From positions 2,380,001-2,444,000 of the forward strand of contig NC_083645.1 of assembly GCF_963576545.1 (NCBI RefSeq): a stretch of 64,000 bases of DNA, in the 5' to 3' direction. A model generated the notes under the pieces. The model saw only the letters and a list, made by a program, of their open reading frames with translations, was not told the DNA's origin and made no database searches. The number at the start of each line of letters is the position of its first letter. The first letter of the stretch is position 1. This document shows, in pieces, positions 60,125-64,000 of this stretch. Source of the stretch: Limanda limanda (Eukaryota; Chordata; Actinopteri; Pleuronectiformes; Pleuronectidae). The position numbers and the translations under genes are program-made.

Positions 60125-60480
60125 GTGTTCTTCAGGTACCAGCGTGGCCTCAAGGGAAGGATCCATCAGGAAGCATGCAGTGGGCGACGGAGCTGCTCCA
60201 GCATGCAGGACTGCCTCTCTGGCTCGGTCTGGATCCCCCATCGATTGCACTTGGCCTGCTCCCGCTGCATGGCCACGAACTCACCAGCATCTGTCGGAGG
60301 GCAACTGGCTGTACCGGTTGTTCGTTCTGCTGATTTTTCAGGACGAGTTCCCTCTGGGCACCAGTGTACCAGTTCCCAGCAGTCTTCTGGGGTCCTCGGT
60401 TGGACTGTTCTCCAGCCGTCTTCGGAACAGTCTCTCTTTGACATTCCTTTGGCCCCAGCACGCTACTCCTGATATAGGGG
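60125..60480 (-). pseudogene. Probable Ty3/gypsy gag remnant
   Basis: The minus strand encodes, across at least two frames, LRQMLVSS and FVAMQREQAKCNR, then RQSCMLEQLRRPLHAS. The Gln-rich segment and the MLEQL...RRPLHA stretch resemble the region preceding the capsid in fish gypsy gag proteins. It lies upstream, in the minus sense, of the integrase remnant at 59600-59971, as expected for gag before pol, with only about 150 bp between them where well over 2 kb of pol should be. Identification is from memory of the family and less certain than the integrase. Confidence 0.45.
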
Positions 60481-62116
60481 AGAGAGTGATTATCCAACAC
60501 AGAACACCTGTGCACAATCAACCTCCCCCACCCCTCCTGGCACCGTTCCCCGAACCACATCCCCTATATCTGCCTCCTGAAGCCAACGCTTATCACACCC
60601 CGCTAACAGAACACTTCCCTTGGAATATGTTGTGTGTGAGAGCTAAGCTCATGCACGTGCAATCATGATAGACAAAATAACCTCCCTTGTGAAGGTAAAA
60701 CTAAATGTAAGCAATAATCATTATGGTAGAATAGTTTTTGTCCATTAAAAATTTGCCATTAAATACATGGCGCTGTTACAAAAACATGCCTGATGGGGGG
60801 TAATTGGTCTTCAGAAATACAACCGCAGGGCTTAAAGTCAATTGGATGAGTTTTTTTCGAGAAAATAGAAAGATAGACAGACAGACTGACAGAGCTTGCT
60901 GGATTTATAAGAAGGATTAGCAGGACATCAACATGACGGGTTTTCCATTCATAGCAGTCTGCTCCTCCATCAGCTGGCACGGAAATACCCCCAAATTCTG
61001 CATTTTAACTTTAACACAGTCATCCACAGCCTTCATAATATGCAGCGCTCTGACCAGTTTATACCTAATTCTGCACTGTGAGATATCAGGCAAGTACCTT
61101 TGTTGGGAATAATGAACCTTTTTCATTCATGACTTTTGCGATTTGCAGTTTTAGGCACAAAAACAACTTTCATGTTGATCTCCTAAGCGTTTTTGGTCAT
61201 TTTCTACCCCCTGCCTGTGGATGCTCATCGCTGATGATGTCACTAAGGAGCCTGTCTACATTTAGGTTCATACTGAGGACATGAACACAGCCTGAGCAAT
61301 AACAGTGGATAATGATAAAGCTCATTTGTCAGTTAAGCTTTGTCCATCCTGTTTTTGTTTTTTTCAATTCTTTATGCTTTAACATTTCTTCCTCATGGTT
61401 AATGTGTCATCTCGTGCTTTCTACAAACCTTCAGGCTCGATTGAGTTGCTTTGCATTGAAAAAGGATAGTAATTTTTTTCTTGCTCACAACCACTAATTA
61501 AAGAGAACACCTACTAACTATTTTACAATGACTCATAAACACACTGTTCCCAGCGTGTGTGTGTGTGCACACTTTCTCCAAGCTGCGTTTGGCTGTGGTG
61601 TGACACAACAATCAAGTTTAGTCCACAAGCATTGGATATATAGAAAATATACTTTATTCAGGGATTAAGGTCAAATGTCCATGCAGCGGGGATTGTACTA
61701 CATTTTAAGTTTTTAAAGGTCAGGGATTTCAAACTAACATAGAACCTCCTCCTAAAAAGCAGGATATTTGACAGAGGCCTCAGGGGACTCTCAGACTTTG
61801 AGGTGAGTGTTTGTTCAGACTACAAAGTCTCTTCATTCTCATCTCACTTTTATCATGGGAAGGAAATGTTTTTTTCCCTGATATTTGCTACAATATTTTT
61901 AAAGTTCATCCAGAACCCATCTACGGAGCCTGTCCACTTCCTATTAATGCCGTTAAACGAAAATTGTACAATGTCACGGTATTAAATGTATTCATTTAGA
62001 TTTTCCAAAAAACAGACAATAAACATATCACTGAAGCTTAATATTTAAACTGTTGTCATACAACTAAACTGTCAGAACTGTTGTCTATAGAGGGGGAATG
62101 TTTCCCATCAATTGAC
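60481..62116. other. Non-coding stretch
   Basis: No gene is recognised. The first 180 bp are C-rich and may be leader or LTR sequence of the gypsy remnant, but LTR ends were not found. Confidence 0.35.
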
Positions 62117-62605
62117 ATCAATCAATCCGTTTTATTTTTGTATAGCACATTTTCAAAAATCACTGTTTCCCTCCTTAGGCTTAACAAGGTGTGACATCCT
62201 CTGGCCTTAACTTTCAGCAAGCGAAAGGAAAATCTACCAAGATAAAACCCTATTAACAGGGGGAAAAAATGTAGAAACCTCAAAGAGAGCCACATGTGAG
62301 GGATCCCTCTCCCAGGACGGACAAAAACGAAATAGATGTTGCGTGTAAAAGACCACGTCAACAAAATTACAATATTTACGACATTGATTAAAAAAGACAA
62401 AGTCACATTCATTTTTTAAAGTGTTTGTACAAAAGAAAAAGTCTGAAGGTTGAAGGCAGCAATCATGACAATTAATAATGATAGAGGTATTGTCAATCAT
62501 GGTAGTATTCGTTAGTAGGCTATAAAGTATATATTGTTCTTATCATTGTCCAGGATCAGCTGCCACCAGGATCTACTATCACAGTCAAGATCCATGTCAG
62601 CATCT
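62117..62605 (-). mobile_element. LINE 3' untranslated portion with GATTGATTGA tail
   Basis: The reverse complement ends CTATACAAAAATAAAACGG followed by ATTGATTGATG. It contains CAGAGGATGTCACACCTTG as in 49164-49258. Towards 62550-62605 GATCCA-type blocks resemble those at 24450-24700, which links it to the LINE with the ORF2 tail there. No coding sequence remains. Confidence 0.65.
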
Positions 62606-62758
62606 TTCTCAGGACCAATAGATCATCATTATCAATATGTGCTTGTGAGCTTGAATATCTCCAGTATGTATGATTGCTATATTTACCTTTGCACTGCTTT
62701 TCACAATAGCTTTAGTATATGTCATTAATGTTAGTTTCATCCTCAAAATTAAATAGTT

Positions 62759-63003
62759 CACACACACACACACACACTAACACAGATGTCTCCTTAACTT
62801 CAAAGGACATCATATTGACATTTTTATTTCCTGGAAACTTAATATAACCTTTACCATTACTACATGCCTCTAATCTCAAAAAATCTTCCCCTTTTTATGA
62901 TTTACAATATGTGGACATGCTTTTTGTCCCTATAAAGACATAATGTGACAATGTAGAAATATTTAAGTCCCCACAACATTAGTAATACCTAGCTCACACA
63001 CAC
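62759..63003. repeat. Dispersed repeat of the GTCCCCACAA type with CA array
   Basis: A CA array (62759-62777) precedes ATGTCTCCTTAACTTCAAAG, TTCCTGGAAACTTAATATAA and, near the end, AGTCCCCACAACATTAGTAA with TACCTAGCTCACACACACCC. This is a familiar short fish repeat flanked by CA tracts. Class unknown. Confidence 0.55.
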
Positions 63004-64000
63004 CCAGGTCTCCTCCCAGAAGTCATGAACTTATTTGAAATCCCTCGCTCATGTTAACAAACCCTCAGTATCCCACTGACCGTCCTAACAGGATTTGGAA
63101 ATGGGTTTGCTCTCGGTAATGAAGTGCACATAGCGGCAGCTTGTGTTGCCCTGGGCCTCTTCAAACATGTCAACAAGGATGTTTCAGCATAGATATTCTC
63201 TCTCTGTAAGTAGGTTAGGTCCACTGCTTCCACACCATTACCGTCAGTGTACAGAATGAGAAGGAAAGCCTTGTCAATGTGTTGCTGGCTAGACACACAT
63301 TGATGTGTTTACACCTGTGGACTTTTAATGACTCAAAGAGAAAGTCCAAAGTTCAAGAATCTTAAACATAAATATTTTCGCAACACCATGAGCAAACCTG
63401 TGTTCTCTCTGCGTACTCCAGCTACCTCCCACGTCCTAAAACTTGTAGATTGAATGTGAGAATGATTGGTTGTTTGTCTTTGTGTAGATATTTTGATCAT
63501 GACTTTTGCAGGCATATCCACTTTCTAGTATCCAATGAAGAAGACACTTGTTCCATTGTGTAAAAAATTTGCACATAATATGGAAAATAATAATTGCTTC
63601 CGAATATCACAGCAAGTTATTGAACACACTACGTGACAATAATAAAAATAGCTATTTTTGTCTGTCTGTTTTTGCCTTGTCCCCATTATTTACAGGCACA
63701 GGAAAACAACCTTTTCAGCAGCCATTCCAATAACACCAGAAATTCAGAGAAAGCCGCACTTCAACCATGAACAGAAATTACATATAAACATCAGTATTAC
63801 ATACTGGACATACACAGAGCTGAGGGAGTTTGTTGTTCTAAGCTCTGAGCTCTTTTGCTTTCCAGCTTAATGAGTATGTGTTGTATAGCTTGTCAGGCTC
63901 ATCAGCTGGTTCCAAGTAGCATAGTGTAGAAAACATGTTATTTTCACTTGTTTACTTCTCATGTCTTGAAACCTCTCAGTAAATACCTGAAGGGATTTCT
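63004..64000. other. Non-coding stretch to window end
   Basis: No gene is recognised. The minus-strand ORF at 63054-63296 has no motif. Confidence 0.4.

Overview
The window looks like AT-rich, repeat-rich nuclear DNA from a teleost fish, most likely a percomorph. The reasons are Tc1-like transposons with fish-type transposase, tRNA-derived SINEs, fish-type LINE 3' ends, Ty3/gypsy-like LTR elements, a short inverted-repeat element seen in many fish genomes, and long CA and TA microsatellites. I found no host protein-coding exon that I can support. The DNA could be intergenic or lie inside a very large intron.

Layout. 1-4.4 kb: a minus-strand Tc1 remnant, one copy of an interspersed fish repeat, a decayed inverted-repeat element and a 366-bp MITE. 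7.35-8.9 kb: a full-length but broken Tc1-like transposon with clear 30-bp terminal inverted repeats and TA flanks. 11.9-15.6 kb: the most striking object, a complete minus-strand LTR retrotransposon of 3,759 bp. It has two 531-bp LTRs that look identical, a perfect TTGTC target-site duplication, and an internal region filled by one 899-codon proline-rich ORF made of three different minisatellites. It carries no pol. 18-25 kb: an interspersed repeat, a SINE, long CA arrays and a LINE 3' portion. 30 kb: a second, truncated copy of the 7.35-kb Tc1 family. 31-33 kb: a decayed solo-LTR-like piece and a second MITE copy. 36-57 kb: mostly unique AT-rich sequence with scattered SINEs and LINE tails. 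59.5-60.5 kb: remnants of a Ty3/gypsy element (integrase and probable gag), minus strand. 62-63 kb: a LINE 3' portion and a repeat of the GTCCCCACAA type.

There is no operon-like or pathway logic. The genes are those of mobile elements. The LTR element appears young and must depend on enzymes supplied in trans. The Tc1 copies, the gypsy remnant, the SINEs and the LINE tails are older and broken. Several unique stretches (20.7, 34.3, 43.3, 54.7 and 57.5 kb) have the look of conserved non-coding DNA, but that is inference and needs an alignment. All family assignments come from recognising sequence and protein motifs by eye.
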